DNA of 64,000 nucleotides from Novosphingobium acidiphilum DSM 19966 (GTDB lineage: Bacteria > Pseudomonadota > Alphaproteobacteria > Sphingomonadales > Sphingomonadaceae): positions 62,001 to 126,000 of the forward strand of contig NZ_AUBA01000004.1 of the NCBI RefSeq assembly GCF_000429005.1, given 5' to 3'. The position numbers and the translations under genes are program-made. The notes under the pieces were generated by a model. That model was given only the letters and a program-made list of their open reading frames with translations. It searched no databases and had not been told where the DNA came from. Each line of letters opens with the position of its first letter. The first letter of the stretch is position 1. Positions 32,070 to 41,206 of this stretch are shown here, piece by piece.

Positions 32070-33479
32070 TCAGGTCAGCCCGGTGATCGGCACCGGGGTC
32101 AGATCCGACGCTTCGAAGCTGGCCACCGGATAAGCGCAATAGTCGGCCGCGTAATAGGCGCTGGGGCGATGATTGCCCGATTCGCCCAGGCCTCCGAACG
32201 GCGCGGCCGAGGCGGCACCGGTTGTCGGCCGGTTCCAGTTGACCACGCCTGCGCGGATTTCGGTGACAAACCGATCCCACAGCGCGGGATCGGCGGCCAG
32301 CAGACCGGCGCTGAGGCCGAACGCGGTGTCGTTGGCGGCGGCGATGGCTGCGGCAAAATCGGCCACGCGCACGATCTTGAGCACCGGGGCAAAGATTTCC
32401 GCATCGGGTGTGGCAATGCCCGTGGCATCGAGCAGCACCGGGCCAAAGAACGCCTGGCCCCGCCCGTCGACGACATTGCAATCAAGCAGCACCCGACAGC
32501 CCGACGCGACCAGCCCGGCCAGCGCCGCGCGTGCGCCTAGCGCTGCCTGCACCGAAATCAGCGGGCCCATGAACGCGGTGTCATCGCCCGAACCGATCGG
32601 CAGGCGTGCCGACAGATCGACCAGCGCGGCCACCAGCGCATCGCCGGCAGGTCCCTGCGGCACGATCAGGCGGCGCGCGCACGAACAGCGTTGCCCGGTG
32701 GTGACAAAGGCCGAATGCACCACCAGATTGGCCAGCACCGCCGAATCGGTGGCGTCATCCCACACCACCAGCGGATTGTTGCCGCCCAGTTCAAGTGCCA
32801 GGATCACCCCCGGCCGATCCACAAAGGCGCGGCGGAAATGGCGCCCCGCGGTGGCCGATCCGGTGAACAGCAGGCCATCGATATCCTGTTCGATCAGCGC
32901 CGCCCCGGTGTCGCGTCCGCCCTGCAGCACCTGCAACACATCGCCCGGCAGGCCCGCTGCGTGCCAGGCATCGACCATTGCCGCGCCCACGCCGGGCGTC
33001 AGTTCGGATGGCTTGAACACCACCGTATTGCCCGCCAGCAAAGCCGGCACGATATGCCCGTTGGGCAGGTGACCGGGAAAATTGTAGGGCCCCAGCACCG
33101 CCATGACGCCGTGGGGATGGTGGCGCAATACCGCGCGGCCAAAGGGCTGCGCGCCGGCGCTGACGCCGGTGCGTTCGGCCTGCGCGCGGATCGAAATATC
33201 GACTTTGCCGATCATCGCGGCCACTTCGGTGCGCGCTTCCCACAGCAATTTGCCGGTTTCGCGCGCGATCAGCAGCGCCAGGTCTTCGCGCCGCGCCTCA
33301 AGCACGCCGGCATAGGCACGCGCCATCGCGATTCGGTGTTCCACAGGCAGCCGCGCCCAGCCCGGGCCGGCAGCGCGGGCACGCGCCACCGCGTCGGCCG
33401 CACCGGCCGCATCGGTCACCGGGCCCTGCCACACCACTTCGCCGGTGGCCGGGTTCAAAGATTGCAGCATTTCGATCAT
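32070..33479 (-). CDS. astD: Succinylglutamate-semialdehyde dehydrogenase
   Basis: A 469-residue NAD-dependent aldehyde dehydrogenase that makes succinylglutamate in the arginine succinyltransferase route. GPYNFPGHLPNGHIVPALLAGNTVVFKPSE is the AstD signature, LELGGNNPLVVWDDA holds the general base Glu, and TTGQRCSCARRLIV contains the nucleophile Cys. It lies 12 bp after the astC/argD-like gene; no astA, astB or astE is nearby. Confidence 0.92.
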   Translation of the reverse strand: MIEMLQSLNPATGEVVWQGPVTDAAGAADAVARARAAGPGWARLPVEHRIAMARAYAGVLEARREDLALLIARETGKLLWEARTEVAAMIGKVDISIRAQAERTGVSAGAQPFGRAVLRHHPHGVMAVLGPYNFPGHLPNGHIVPALLAGNTVVFKPSELTPGVGAAMVDAWHAAGLPGDVLQVLQGGRDTGAALIEQDIDGLLFTGSATAGRHFRRAFVDRPGVILALELGGNNPLVVWDDATDSAVLANLVVHSAFVTTGQRCSCARRLIVPQGPAGDALVAALVDLSARLPIGSGDDTAFMGPLISVQAALGARAALAGLVASGCRVLLDCNVVDGRGQAFFGPVLLDATGIATPDAEIFAPVLKIVRVADFAAAIAAANDTAFGLSAGLLAADPALWDRFVTEIRAGVVNWNRPTTGAASAAPFGGLGESGNHRPSAYYAADYCAYPVASFEASDLTPVPITGLT

Positions 33480-33491
33480 CCCGACATTCCT

Positions 33492-34688
33492 TCAGGCCGC
33501 TTGTGCCATGCGGCGGCGGGTCGTGGCAAATGCCATGGCCAGGCGATCCAGCGCGGCATCGACTTCGTGCGCAGTGATGATCAGCGGTGGCAAGAGCCGG
33601 ATGCAGTTTTCACCACCGCCTGCGACCAGCAGCCCGTGTTCGCGTGCGGTTGCCATCATTTCGCGGTTGTTGACCACCAGCCTGACCCCGATCAGCAGGC
33701 CTTTGCCCCGCACATCGACCGCCACATCGCGATAGGCCGCAACCAGCGTGCCGAGGCCTGCGGCAAAACGGTCGCCCATCGCACGGGCATGGTCGAGCAG
33801 GGCCGGATCGGCAAGCAGGTCGAACGCGGCATTGCCCACCGCCATGGCCAGCGGATTGCCGCCGAATGTGGTGCCGTGCGTGCCAACCACCATGCCCTGC
33901 GCCGCATCGCGGGTGGCCAGACACGCGGCCATCGGGAACCCGCCGCCCATCGCCTTGGCAATCGCCATGATGTCGGGTTCGGCACCCGGCGCCCACTGGT
34001 GCGCGAACAGACGACCGGTGCGGCCCATGCCGCATTGCACTTCGTCATGGATGACCAGCACGCCGGCGGCGTGCGCCATCGCTTTCAACGCCTGCAGCCA
34101 TTCAACCGACAGCGCGCGGGCCCCGCCTTCGCCCTGGACCGGCTCGACCAGCACGGCCGCGGTGGTCGGTGCCGCGATCGCGGCGGCAAGGCCCGCTGCA
34201 TCATCGACCGACACGTGCACATAACCGGGCAGACGCGGGCCGAACCCTTCGAGATAGGACGGGTTGCCCGAGGCATTGACCGCCGCATAAGTCCGGCCAT
34301 GGAACGATCCGGCAAAGCCGATCACGTCGATGCGTTCGGGATTGCCCCGCGCCGCATGATACCGGCGTGCGGTCTTGATCGCGCATTCGATCGCCTCAGT
34401 CCCCGAATTGGCAAAGAACACCACGTCGGCGAACGAGGCCCCGGTCAGCTTTTCGGCCAGTTCTTCCTGCCCAGGGATGCGAAAGATATTCGATACATGC
34501 CACAGCCGTGCGGCCTGCTGCTGGATCGCGGCGACCAGTTTGGGGTGGCAATGGCCCAGGGCATTGGTGGCGATCCCGCTGACGCAATCGAGATAGGTCT
34601 GCCCGTCGCGCGCGTGCAGCCACACGCCTTCGCCGCGGTCGACCTCGACCGGGGCTCGATTGTACACGCCCATCAATGCATCGGTCAT
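33492..34688 (-). CDS. astC: Acetylornithine/succinylornithine aminotransferase
   Basis: A 398-residue class III PLP enzyme of the ArgD/AstC group. FFANSGTEAIECAIKTAR and GSFHGRTYAA bind the cofactor, VIHDEVQCGMGRTGRLFAHQ is the Asp-containing motif, and AIAKAMGGGFPMAACLA carries the Schiff-base Lys. Placement directly before astD suggests the catabolic role on succinylornithine; such enzymes often also serve arginine synthesis as ArgD. Divergent from a LysR regulator. Confidence 0.85.
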   Translation of the reverse strand: MTDALMGVYNRAPVEVDRGEGVWLHARDGQTYLDCVSGIATNALGHCHPKLVAAIQQQAARLWHVSNIFRIPGQEELAEKLTGASFADVVFFANSGTEAIECAIKTARRYHAARGNPERIDVIGFAGSFHGRTYAAVNASGNPSYLEGFGPRLPGYVHVSVDDAAGLAAAIAAPTTAAVLVEPVQGEGGARALSVEWLQALKAMAHAAGVLVIHDEVQCGMGRTGRLFAHQWAPGAEPDIMAIAKAMGGGFPMAACLATRDAAQGMVVGTHGTTFGGNPLAMAVGNAAFDLLADPALLDHARAMGDRFAAGLGTLVAAYRDVAVDVRGKGLLIGVRLVVNNREMMATAREHGLLVAGGGENCIRLLPPLIITAHEVDAALDRLAMAFATTRRRMAQAA

Positions 34689-34801
34689 CGTGCGGCCTTT
34701 CGCGAAAACTGGTTACCTGTTGCAAATATCGCATGGTCGGGGCATTCCAAAACAAGGAATGCGCATCCTTTGATGCGCCAGACGCATCAAGCAGGGCTGC
34801 A

Positions 34802-35677
34802 ATGACCAACCGTTCGCTGCTGCCGCCGATGGGGGCGATACATGCCTTTGTCGAATCCGCCGCAACCGAGAATTTCTCGACCGCAGGTGCGCGGCTGGGG
34901 CTGAGCCAAAGCGCGATCAGCCGGCAGATTGCGGTGATCGAAGCCATGGCGGGCACGCCGTTGTTCGAACGGCGCGGCCGGCGCGTGGTGCTGAATGCTG
35001 CCGGGCGGCAGGTGCATGCCGCGCTGGTTCCCGCACTTGACCAGATTGCCGGCGCAATGCGCGCGGTGCGGGCGCGCGAAAGCGAATTGACCGTGGCCAC
35101 CCTGCCCGGTTTTGGCATGCGCTGGCTGGCGCCGCGCCTGCCGCAATTGAGCGCACGGCACCCCGACCTGATCGTCAATCTGACCGTGCGGATCGATCCG
35201 TTCGACCTGACCCGGGAAGGGTTCGATGCGGCCATCCATTTCGGCGCACCCGACTGGCCCGACGCAGAGCATCATTTCCTGTTCGAAGAGGACCAGGCCG
35301 CGGTTGCGGCGCCGGGTTGGGCCGACGCGCACGACGTGTACCGACCCGAACATGTGATCAATGCGCCTTTGCTGTTTCAAAGCCTGCGCCCGACCGCCTG
35401 GAACGACTGGCTGGCAGCACAAGGCATTGCGGCACCGCGGTTGACCGGGGCGCGGTTTGATCAGTTCATGATTCTTGCTCAGGCCGCCGCCGCCGGCTCG
35501 GGCCTGGCGCTGATCCCGCGGTTTCTGATCGAGCCGGAACTGGCTGCGGGCACGTTGGTCGAACCCTTTGCGCACCGGCTGAAAAGCCGTTCGGCCTATT
35601 GGCTGGTGCACGCAAAAGGGCCGGTGTCGCCGGCCCTTGTACGATTTCGCGATTGGCTGACCGGGTTGCAAACCTGA
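34802..35677 (+). CDS. LysR-family transcriptional regulator (GcvA-like)
   Basis: A 291-residue regulator: winged HTH at the N-terminus (IHAFVESAATENFSTAGARLGLSQSAISRQIAVIEAM) and a PBP2 effector-binding domain ending SYWLVH-type (RSAYWLVHAKGP). The ATG at 34802 follows CAGGG; the frame open to 34676 is leader. It is divergent from astC-astD across 113 bp and is probably their regulator. Confidence 0.9.
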   Translation: MTNRSLLPPMGAIHAFVESAATENFSTAGARLGLSQSAISRQIAVIEAMAGTPLFERRGRRVVLNAAGRQVHAALVPALDQIAGAMRAVRARESELTVATLPGFGMRWLAPRLPQLSARHPDLIVNLTVRIDPFDLTREGFDAAIHFGAPDWPDAEHHFLFEEDQAAVAAPGWADAHDVYRPEHVINAPLLFQSLRPTAWNDWLAAQGIAAPRLTGARFDQFMILAQAAAAGSGLALIPRFLIEPELAAGTLVEPFAHRLKSRSAYWLVHAKGPVSPALVRFRDWLTGLQT

Positions 35678-35697
35678 TCAGCCGATCATCCGAAGGT

Positions 35698-36378
35698 TTA
35701 ACGGTGACCGCCATGGCCGCCGCCGTAACCACCATGACCACCACCGGCATAGGCGTGTCCGCCACCGGCATAGGCGTGTCCGCCACCGCCATAGGCATGG
35801 CCGCCGCCCGCATAGGCTGCGTGCCCACCGGCGGCATAGCCGCCATGATAGCCGCCGTTCGCGTATCCGCCATGGTATCCGCCGTTGGCATAACCGCCGT
35901 GATAGCCGCCGTTGACATAGCCACCGCGGTATCCGCCATTGGCATAACCGCCGCGATAGCCGCCGTAGGCATAGCCGCCGCGATAGCCGCCAACCACGAA
36001 CGGATGGGCATAGCGCGCACCGCCATACCACCAACCGCCGTCATGCCAGCCCCAGCCGAGGTTCACGTAATACGAGGCCGGATAGCAATAGCCGTCATAA
36101 CCGGGATAGGCGGAATAGCAGGGCGGCGGCGCATAGGCGACCGGCGGAGCGTAATAGCCGACCGGAACCGGCGCCACATAAGGGCCATGATCCGACGCAA
36201 TCGCAACCCCGGCGGCAAGTCCGATCAAGCCAGCGGCAACCGCAACGCCGCCGCCGCCGTGATGGTATTCGCCGCCCCAAGGCCGTGCCTCTGCCGGCGC
36301 TGCACCTGCAAGAACGCCGGCTGCCGCGGTTGCGGCAAGCACGGAGCCGAGCACCGCTTTTTTGAAGATGGTCTTCAT
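35698..36378 (-). CDS. Secreted Gly/Tyr/His-rich repeat protein
   Basis: A 226-residue protein with a signal peptide (MKTIFKKAVLGSVLAATAAAGVLAGAAPAEA), a glycine-zipper-like stretch (VAVAAGLIGLAAGVAIA), a Pro/Tyr region, then six 9-residue repeats of the type GGYRGGYAN (residues 130-183) and His-Gly repeats (GGGHAYA) at the end. A strong AAGGAGG site precedes the ATG. Function unknown; an extracellular matrix or surface role is a guess. Confidence 0.78.
   Translation of the reverse strand: MKTIFKKAVLGSVLAATAAAGVLAGAAPAEARPWGGEYHHGGGGVAVAAGLIGLAAGVAIASDHGPYVAPVPVGYYAPPVAYAPPPCYSAYPGYDGYCYPASYYVNLGWGWHDGGWWYGGARYAHPFVVGGYRGGYAYGGYRGGYANGGYRGGYVNGGYHGGYANGGYHGGYANGGYHGGYAAGGHAAYAGGGHAYGGGGHAYAGGGHAYAGGGHGGYGGGHGGHR
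35830..35991 (-). repeat. 27-bp tandem repeat, six copies, inside the repeat protein
   Basis: Six consecutive units encode GGYRGGYAY, GGYRGGYAN, GGYRGGYVN, GGYHGGYAN, GGYHGGYAN and GGYHGGYAA. The copies differ by a few bases, so the array is not freshly amplified, but its copy number could vary between strains. Confidence 0.8.
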
Positions 36379-36606
36379 GGTCTGCCTCCTTGTCGGCGTT
36401 GTCAGGGGGTGAAACTTGATCCCGACAGCGATTCGTTGGTGTTAAAGCCTGTTTACCGTCTGGAACCTGAACGCTGGTGGAAGCGGGGATGCAGCGAATG
36501 TTCATCTGCGGCAGCCCGCCGCCAAATTGCGGGGGACCGATTGCGCATCGCCCGCTTATGCTATAATTCATATCAATAATCGCATCCAGCCGGGAGAGCT
36601 TTGGCC

Positions 36607-38007
36607 ATGGAATTCGCCCGTTTGAACCCCCTCACCGGGGCCATTGCCTCATCCGCGCCGGCCATGCAGGCCGCAGCAATCCCCGCGATCGCGGCGCGTG
36701 CCGCAGCCGCGCAACCGGCCTGGGGCGCCTTGGGGCCCAATGCGCGACGTGCCGTGCTGATGAAGGCGGCATCGGCGCTTGAGGCGCGCAAGGATGATTT
36801 TGTGGCGGCAATGATGGGTGAAATCGGCGCCACCGCCGGGTGGGCCATGTTCAACCTTGGCCTTGCCGCATCGATGGTGCGCGAAGCGGCCGCGCTGACC
36901 ACGCAGATCGCAGGCGAGGTGATCCCTTCGGACAAGCCGGGGTGCCTGGCCATGGCAATGCGCGAACCGGTGGGCGTGATCCTGGGCATTGCGCCGTGGA
37001 ACGCCCCGATCATCCTGGGGGTCCGCGCGATCGCGGTGCCGCTGGCCTGTGGCAATGCGGTAATCCTGAAGGCCAGCGAACAGTGCCCGCGCACCCACGC
37101 GCTGATCATCGAGGCCTTTGCCGAGGCGGGCTTTCCCGATGACGTGGTGCAAGTGGTGACCAATGCGCCGGCCGATGCCGCCGCGGTGGTCGGCGCGCTG
37201 ATCGACGCGCCGCAGGTCAGACGCATCAACTTTACCGGATCGACTGCGGTTGGCCGGATCATCGCGATGCGCGCGGCACAGCATCTGAAACCCTGCCTGC
37301 TGGAACTGGGCGGCAAGGCACCGCTGATCGTGCTCGAGGACGCGGACCTGGATGAAGCGGTCAAGGCCGCGGCATTCGGCGCGTTCATGAACCAGGGGCA
37401 GATCTGCATGTCGACCGAGCGGATTATCGTGGTCGAAGCCGTCGCCGCAGCCTTTGCCGAAAAGTTCCGCGCCAAAGTGGCAACGCTGGCGGTGGGCGAT
37501 CCGCGCGAAGGCAAGACCGCGCTTGGCGCAGTGGTCGATGCCAGGACCGTGGCGCATTGCCACAGCCTGATCGACGACGCGCTGGCCCATGGCGCAACCC
37601 TGCTGATCGGCGGCAAAACCACCGACGCGGTGCTGATGCCGGCGCACGTGGTGGATGGCGTGACCCCGGCGATGAAGCTGTTTCGCGACGAAAGCTTCGG
37701 GCCGGTGGTGGGCGTGATCCATGCCCGCGATGCAGCGCACGCGATCGAGCTTGCCAATGACAGCGAATATGGTCTTTCGGCGGCGATCTTCACGCGCGAC
37801 ACGGCACGCGGCCTGACGCTGGCGCGCCAGATCCGGTCGGGAATCTGCCATGTGAACGGGCCCACCGTGCACGACGAGGCGCAGATGCCGTTCGGCGGTG
37901 TGGGTGCGTCGGGCTATGGCCGGTTCGGTGGCAAGGCCGGGATCGATGCCTTTACCGAACTGCGCTGGATCACGGTCGAAACCCAGCCAGGACACTATCC
38001 GATCTGA
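36607..38007 (+). CDS. NAD(P)-dependent aldehyde dehydrogenase (vanillin dehydrogenase-like)
   Basis: A 466-residue aldehyde dehydrogenase: GIAPWNAPIILGVRAIAVPLACGNAVILKASE (cofactor loop), LELGGKAPLIVLEDADLDEA (general base Glu) and NQGQICMSTERI (nucleophile Cys). The PWNAP motif is usual in salicylaldehyde and vanillin dehydrogenases, so an aromatic aldehyde substrate is plausible. The ATG at 36607 is chosen; a TTG two codons upstream is closer to the GGGAG site. Confidence 0.87.
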   Translation: MEFARLNPLTGAIASSAPAMQAAAIPAIAARAAAAQPAWGALGPNARRAVLMKAASALEARKDDFVAAMMGEIGATAGWAMFNLGLAASMVREAAALTTQIAGEVIPSDKPGCLAMAMREPVGVILGIAPWNAPIILGVRAIAVPLACGNAVILKASEQCPRTHALIIEAFAEAGFPDDVVQVVTNAPADAAAVVGALIDAPQVRRINFTGSTAVGRIIAMRAAQHLKPCLLELGGKAPLIVLEDADLDEAVKAAAFGAFMNQGQICMSTERIIVVEAVAAAFAEKFRAKVATLAVGDPREGKTALGAVVDARTVAHCHSLIDDALAHGATLLIGGKTTDAVLMPAHVVDGVTPAMKLFRDESFGPVVGVIHARDAAHAIELANDSEYGLSAAIFTRDTARGLTLARQIRSGICHVNGPTVHDEAQMPFGGVGASGYGRFGGKAGIDAFTELRWITVETQPGHYPI

Positions 38008-38012
38008 GCGAA

Positions 38013-38033
38013 CGGGGGCCGATAGTGCCCCCG
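38013..38033. terminator. Hairpin between convergent genes
   Basis: Stem CGGGGGC/GCCCCCG with loop CGATAGT, five bases after the aldehyde dehydrogenase stop and eight before the end of the dioxygenase gene. No T tract. Confidence 0.55.
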
Positions 38034-38041
38034 ACCCGGTG

Positions 38042-38860
38042 TCAGAACGGCTTGTCGCCCATCATCGTGGCGCGGTTCATCACGCGGTGCGCATTGCCGT
38101 AGTCATACGTGGCATAGTGCTGCGTGACGCGGTTGTCCCAGATCGCCACATCGCCCACGCGCCATTTCCAGCGCACGGTGAATTCGGGTCGGGTAACATG
38201 GGTGTAAAGCATGGCGAGCAAGGGGCCGGCCAGCGTCGGGTCCATTCCGACAATGCCGGTGGTAAAGCCTTCGCTGACAAAGATCGCTTTTTTGCCGGTG
38301 ACCGGATGCGTGCGGATAACCGGGTGGACCACTGGCGGATTGTTGCGCTTGGCCGCGGCCAATGCGTCCGATTCAAAGCGTTCGGCAGGAAACGACTTGG
38401 CCAGATCGTGGATCGCCGACAAGGTGCCGAGATAGGCTTTGAGCGTGTCGGGCAAGGCGTCATAGGCCGCAGTGGCGCTGGCCCAAAGGGTATCGCCGCC
38501 CAGCGGGGGCAGCTTGCGCGCCAGCAGCACGGCGCCGAGCGAAGGCGTTTCCAGAAAGCTGACATCGCTGTGCCACAAGGCGTTGTCGCGCAGATCGTTG
38601 AGCGCGGTATCGAGCAGCATGATTTCGGGCACGCTGTCGGATCGTGGATAGATCGGGTGGATGTGCAACGGGCCGAAACGCGCGGCAAAATCGCGCTGCT
38701 GCTGCTCGGTCACGGCCTGATCGCGCAAAAACACCACCTGGTGGGTCAGCATCGCTGCCTCGACCGCGTGGAACGTATCGTCATCCACCGGCTGCGCCAG
38801 ATCAACGCCGGCAATCACGGCGCCAATGGCAGGGGTCAGCGGTTCAATCGAAATGGCCAT
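38042..38860 (-). CDS. TauD/TfdA-family Fe(II)/2-oxoglutarate dioxygenase
   Basis: A 272-residue dioxygenase that hydroxylates taurine or a related substrate. The facial triad is seen in WHSDVSFL (HxD) and the distal His of NAHRVMNRATMMG, with the Arg that binds 2-oxoglutarate nearby; WDNRVTQHYATYDY is typical of TauD. The start MAISIEPLTP at 38860 matches family N-termini. No sulfonate transporter lies beside it, so the substrate (taurine, alkyl sulfate or an aryloxyalkanoate) is uncertain. Confidence 0.88.
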   Translation of the reverse strand: MAISIEPLTPAIGAVIAGVDLAQPVDDDTFHAVEAAMLTHQVVFLRDQAVTEQQQRDFAARFGPLHIHPIYPRSDSVPEIMLLDTALNDLRDNALWHSDVSFLETPSLGAVLLARKLPPLGGDTLWASATAAYDALPDTLKAYLGTLSAIHDLAKSFPAERFESDALAAAKRNNPPVVHPVIRTHPVTGKKAIFVSEGFTTGIVGMDPTLAGPLLAMLYTHVTRPEFTVRWKWRVGDVAIWDNRVTQHYATYDYGNAHRVMNRATMMGDKPF

Positions 38861-38967
38861 ATGCACCTGTCCTGTCGGATTTGCCCCGAGCTTACGCCAG
38901 CCCGTGCGCCGGACGAAATCCCGTAACGCAGCGATTAGCAAATTGCATGGCCGCCTGCGCCTTGGGG

Positions 38968-39534
38968 TTAACCCCCGGCCGCGTTGGCGCGGCGCGGCTG
39001 CACATGAAATCCGGCATCCGCGCGCACCCAGATCACCCGCTGGGGATCAAGTGCCGCGGCCACACCCGTAATCGCATACTGCGCCTCAAGGCCACCTGCA
39101 GCGGGTACAAAGCGGGTGCACAGCTCATGCCCGATCGTGCTGGCCATCGTATCGGCCAGGTGGACCAGAACCGGCAGCGCGCTTTGCGCTGGCACCTGCC
39201 GGTCGAGCAAACGGAGTTTGCCGGCCAGCACCTGTTCGCGCGACATAGTCCCGCACACGGCGCCGCCGCGCACGGTGACCGGGATGTCGATATCGACAGT
39301 CAAAGGCAGCGCCGGATCGGCCAGGATCGTCGCCGTATCGGTCCAGGCACCGTCACGGCCACGGTGATAGGTGGCAATGGCCGTACAGCTGTGGTCGGCG
39401 GTGCTGGGGTCATAGCACTGAACCATGCCCGACTGCGCCGGCGCCAGCGGGTTTTGGACCAATTCGTCAGGTACCGAGGTGTCGATCGCCAAAGCCGATC
39501 CAAGCGCGAGCCCTGCGGAAACGAGTGGCAGCAT
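38968..39534 (-). CDS. Secreted hypothetical protein
   Basis: A 188-residue protein with a short signal sequence (MLPLVSAGLALGSALA), four to five Cys in the mature part (MVQCYDPSTADHSCTAIATYHRG, VCGTMSRE, LCTRFVP), and no recognisable domain. Conserved spacing suggests two disulfides. The start at 39534 lacks a strong ribosome site. Function not recognised. Confidence 0.6.
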   Translation of the reverse strand: MLPLVSAGLALGSALAIDTSVPDELVQNPLAPAQSGMVQCYDPSTADHSCTAIATYHRGRDGAWTDTATILADPALPLTVDIDIPVTVRGGAVCGTMSREQVLAGKLRLLDRQVPAQSALPVLVHLADTMASTIGHELCTRFVPAAGGLEAQYAITGVAAALDPQRVIWVRADAGFHVQPRRANAAGG

Positions 39535-39789
39535 GGCGATGATCGATCCCTTCGGACAACAATGACGGCACCAAGCCATAGACCACGGCGCATAGCGGGC
39601 AACGCAAAAAGCCGCTGGCACGTGCGCCGGGCGCAAAAAGCGGGCGGGGCACAGACGGGCCGCGCGCCGCTCCGATTAATAAGGCGTTTTACGTATCGGA
39701 CTGCGGGGCGGGATTCACCGCACGCTGCCATTGTGCCCGTTCGCAGCGCGCCGCTGTGCGTTGGGCGTTGCCCCCGCCCGGAAGGACCC

Positions 39790-41121
39790 ATGTTCGAACG
39801 GATCGATCCTGTCGATGTCACGCTTGGCATGTTCATCCACAAGCTGGAGGGGAACTGGTTTCTCCACCCGTTCTGGCGCGCGCGCTTTTTGTTGACCGAT
39901 CCGGCACAGTTGGCCCGGCTGCATGCCAGCCGCGTTCCGGCGGTGATCATCGATACCGACCGCGGGCTGGCCCCGCGGCCGTCAGCCGATGCGCCTTCAA
40001 CGGGTCCGACGCCAAACGCCGGCCTGTCGCGGCCCCTCGCGCGGCGATTGCCGCTGCCCCCGCGCGCCGCACCGCCTGTCGCAGCGACAGCTGCGACAGG
40101 CCGGTTTCTGTCGGCACCGCCGGCACAGACCGTGCAGGCATTTGGGCGGGCCAGCACCGTGGCGGATCGCGGGCTGAAAGTGGTTGCCAACGTGTTTCTG
40201 GAAATGCGGTTGGGCAAGGCAATCACGCCGGCGACTGTCGGCCCGGTGATCACTGCGATCATGACATCGATGCAAAGCAATCCATTTGCGTTCAATGGCT
40301 TGATGCGGTTTCGCCGCGACAGCGAGATGGTCTATCGCCATGCGCTGGCGACCAGTGCACTGATGATCGCGCTGGGGCGCAATCTGCATCTGGCGCCGAT
40401 CGAGCTGCATGCCGCCGGTCTTGCCGGGCTGCTGCTCGATTCGGGCATCAGCCTGTTGCCCACCGCCGACGACGGTCGATCGGCAGACCCGCGCGACCTG
40501 CCCGCAGAGCAGTGGCGCGACCATGTGCGCCTTGGCCATGATTTCATCTTGCGCAGCCGCCTGTCCGAGCCTGTCGCACGCGCGTGCCTGGAACACCACG
40601 AACGCCATGACGGCGGCGGATGGCCCAACGGCACCGGCGCCATGGGCCTTAGCCTGTTGGGACGTATGGCGGCGATCTGCGATGCCTATGACCTGCTGAT
40701 CAGTCCGGCCGACGGATCAGCAGGGGCGGATCCCGCGGCAGCCTTGTGCGCGATGCGGGCAGACACCGGCGCCTATGACCCGGATCTGCTGTGCGTGTTC
40801 GAAACGGCGGTGGGCGTGTGGCCCACCGGTTCGCTGGTCATGCTGCGCAGCGCAAGGCTGGCCGTGGTCATCGATCAGAACCGCGACGCGCTTGATCGCC
40901 CGATGGTGGCGGTGATCTTTGCCCCCGCCACGGGCCAGCGGATCGATGATCTGTGGATCGATCTGAACACCTGTTATGGCGCCGATGCCATTGCCGGGCC
41001 CGCAGCGATTGCCGATCTGCCCGTGGCGATGCAGGCCGACGCGCATGCCGCGCTGGCCATGGCGATTGACCGTGCAACCGGCACGGCCAAGCGCCCGAGA
41101 CGCGCGCCCAAAGCTGCTTAG
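39790..41121 (+). CDS. HD-GYP-type c-di-GMP phosphodiesterase, degenerate
   Basis: A 443-residue protein with an N-terminal DUF3391-like domain (VDVTLGMFIHKLEGNWFLHPFWRARFLL), a Pro/Ala linker and a C-terminal HD-GYP domain. Several residues are altered: the HD pair is Leu216-Asp217 in LLLDSG (usually LLHDIG), and GYP is GWP at 277-279. HHE at 269-271 is kept. Loss of the HD His argues against normal catalysis, so it may act as a binding protein. The ATG at 39790 follows GGAAGGA; the frame open to 38644 is antisense to tauD. Confidence 0.85.
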   Translation: MFERIDPVDVTLGMFIHKLEGNWFLHPFWRARFLLTDPAQLARLHASRVPAVIIDTDRGLAPRPSADAPSTGPTPNAGLSRPLARRLPLPPRAAPPVAATAATGRFLSAPPAQTVQAFGRASTVADRGLKVVANVFLEMRLGKAITPATVGPVITAIMTSMQSNPFAFNGLMRFRRDSEMVYRHALATSALMIALGRNLHLAPIELHAAGLAGLLLDSGISLLPTADDGRSADPRDLPAEQWRDHVRLGHDFILRSRLSEPVARACLEHHERHDGGGWPNGTGAMGLSLLGRMAAICDAYDLLISPADGSAGADPAAALCAMRADTGAYDPDLLCVFETAVGVWPTGSLVMLRSARLAVVIDQNRDALDRPMVAVIFAPATGQRIDDLWIDLNTCYGADAIAGPAAIADLPVAMQADAHAALAMAIDRATGTAKRPRRAPKAA

Positions 41122-41206
41122 GGCATTTCCCCTAGCGCCCCGATCGAAGCGCATTTACCAACCGGCCCTAGGCTGATGGCGAGCCAACACAGCCGAAAGC
41201 CTGACC

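Noticed and set aside
32691..34805. A 704-codon plus-strand frame opposite astD and astC
   Set aside because: Shadow frame; both opposite genes are complete, well-conserved enzymes.
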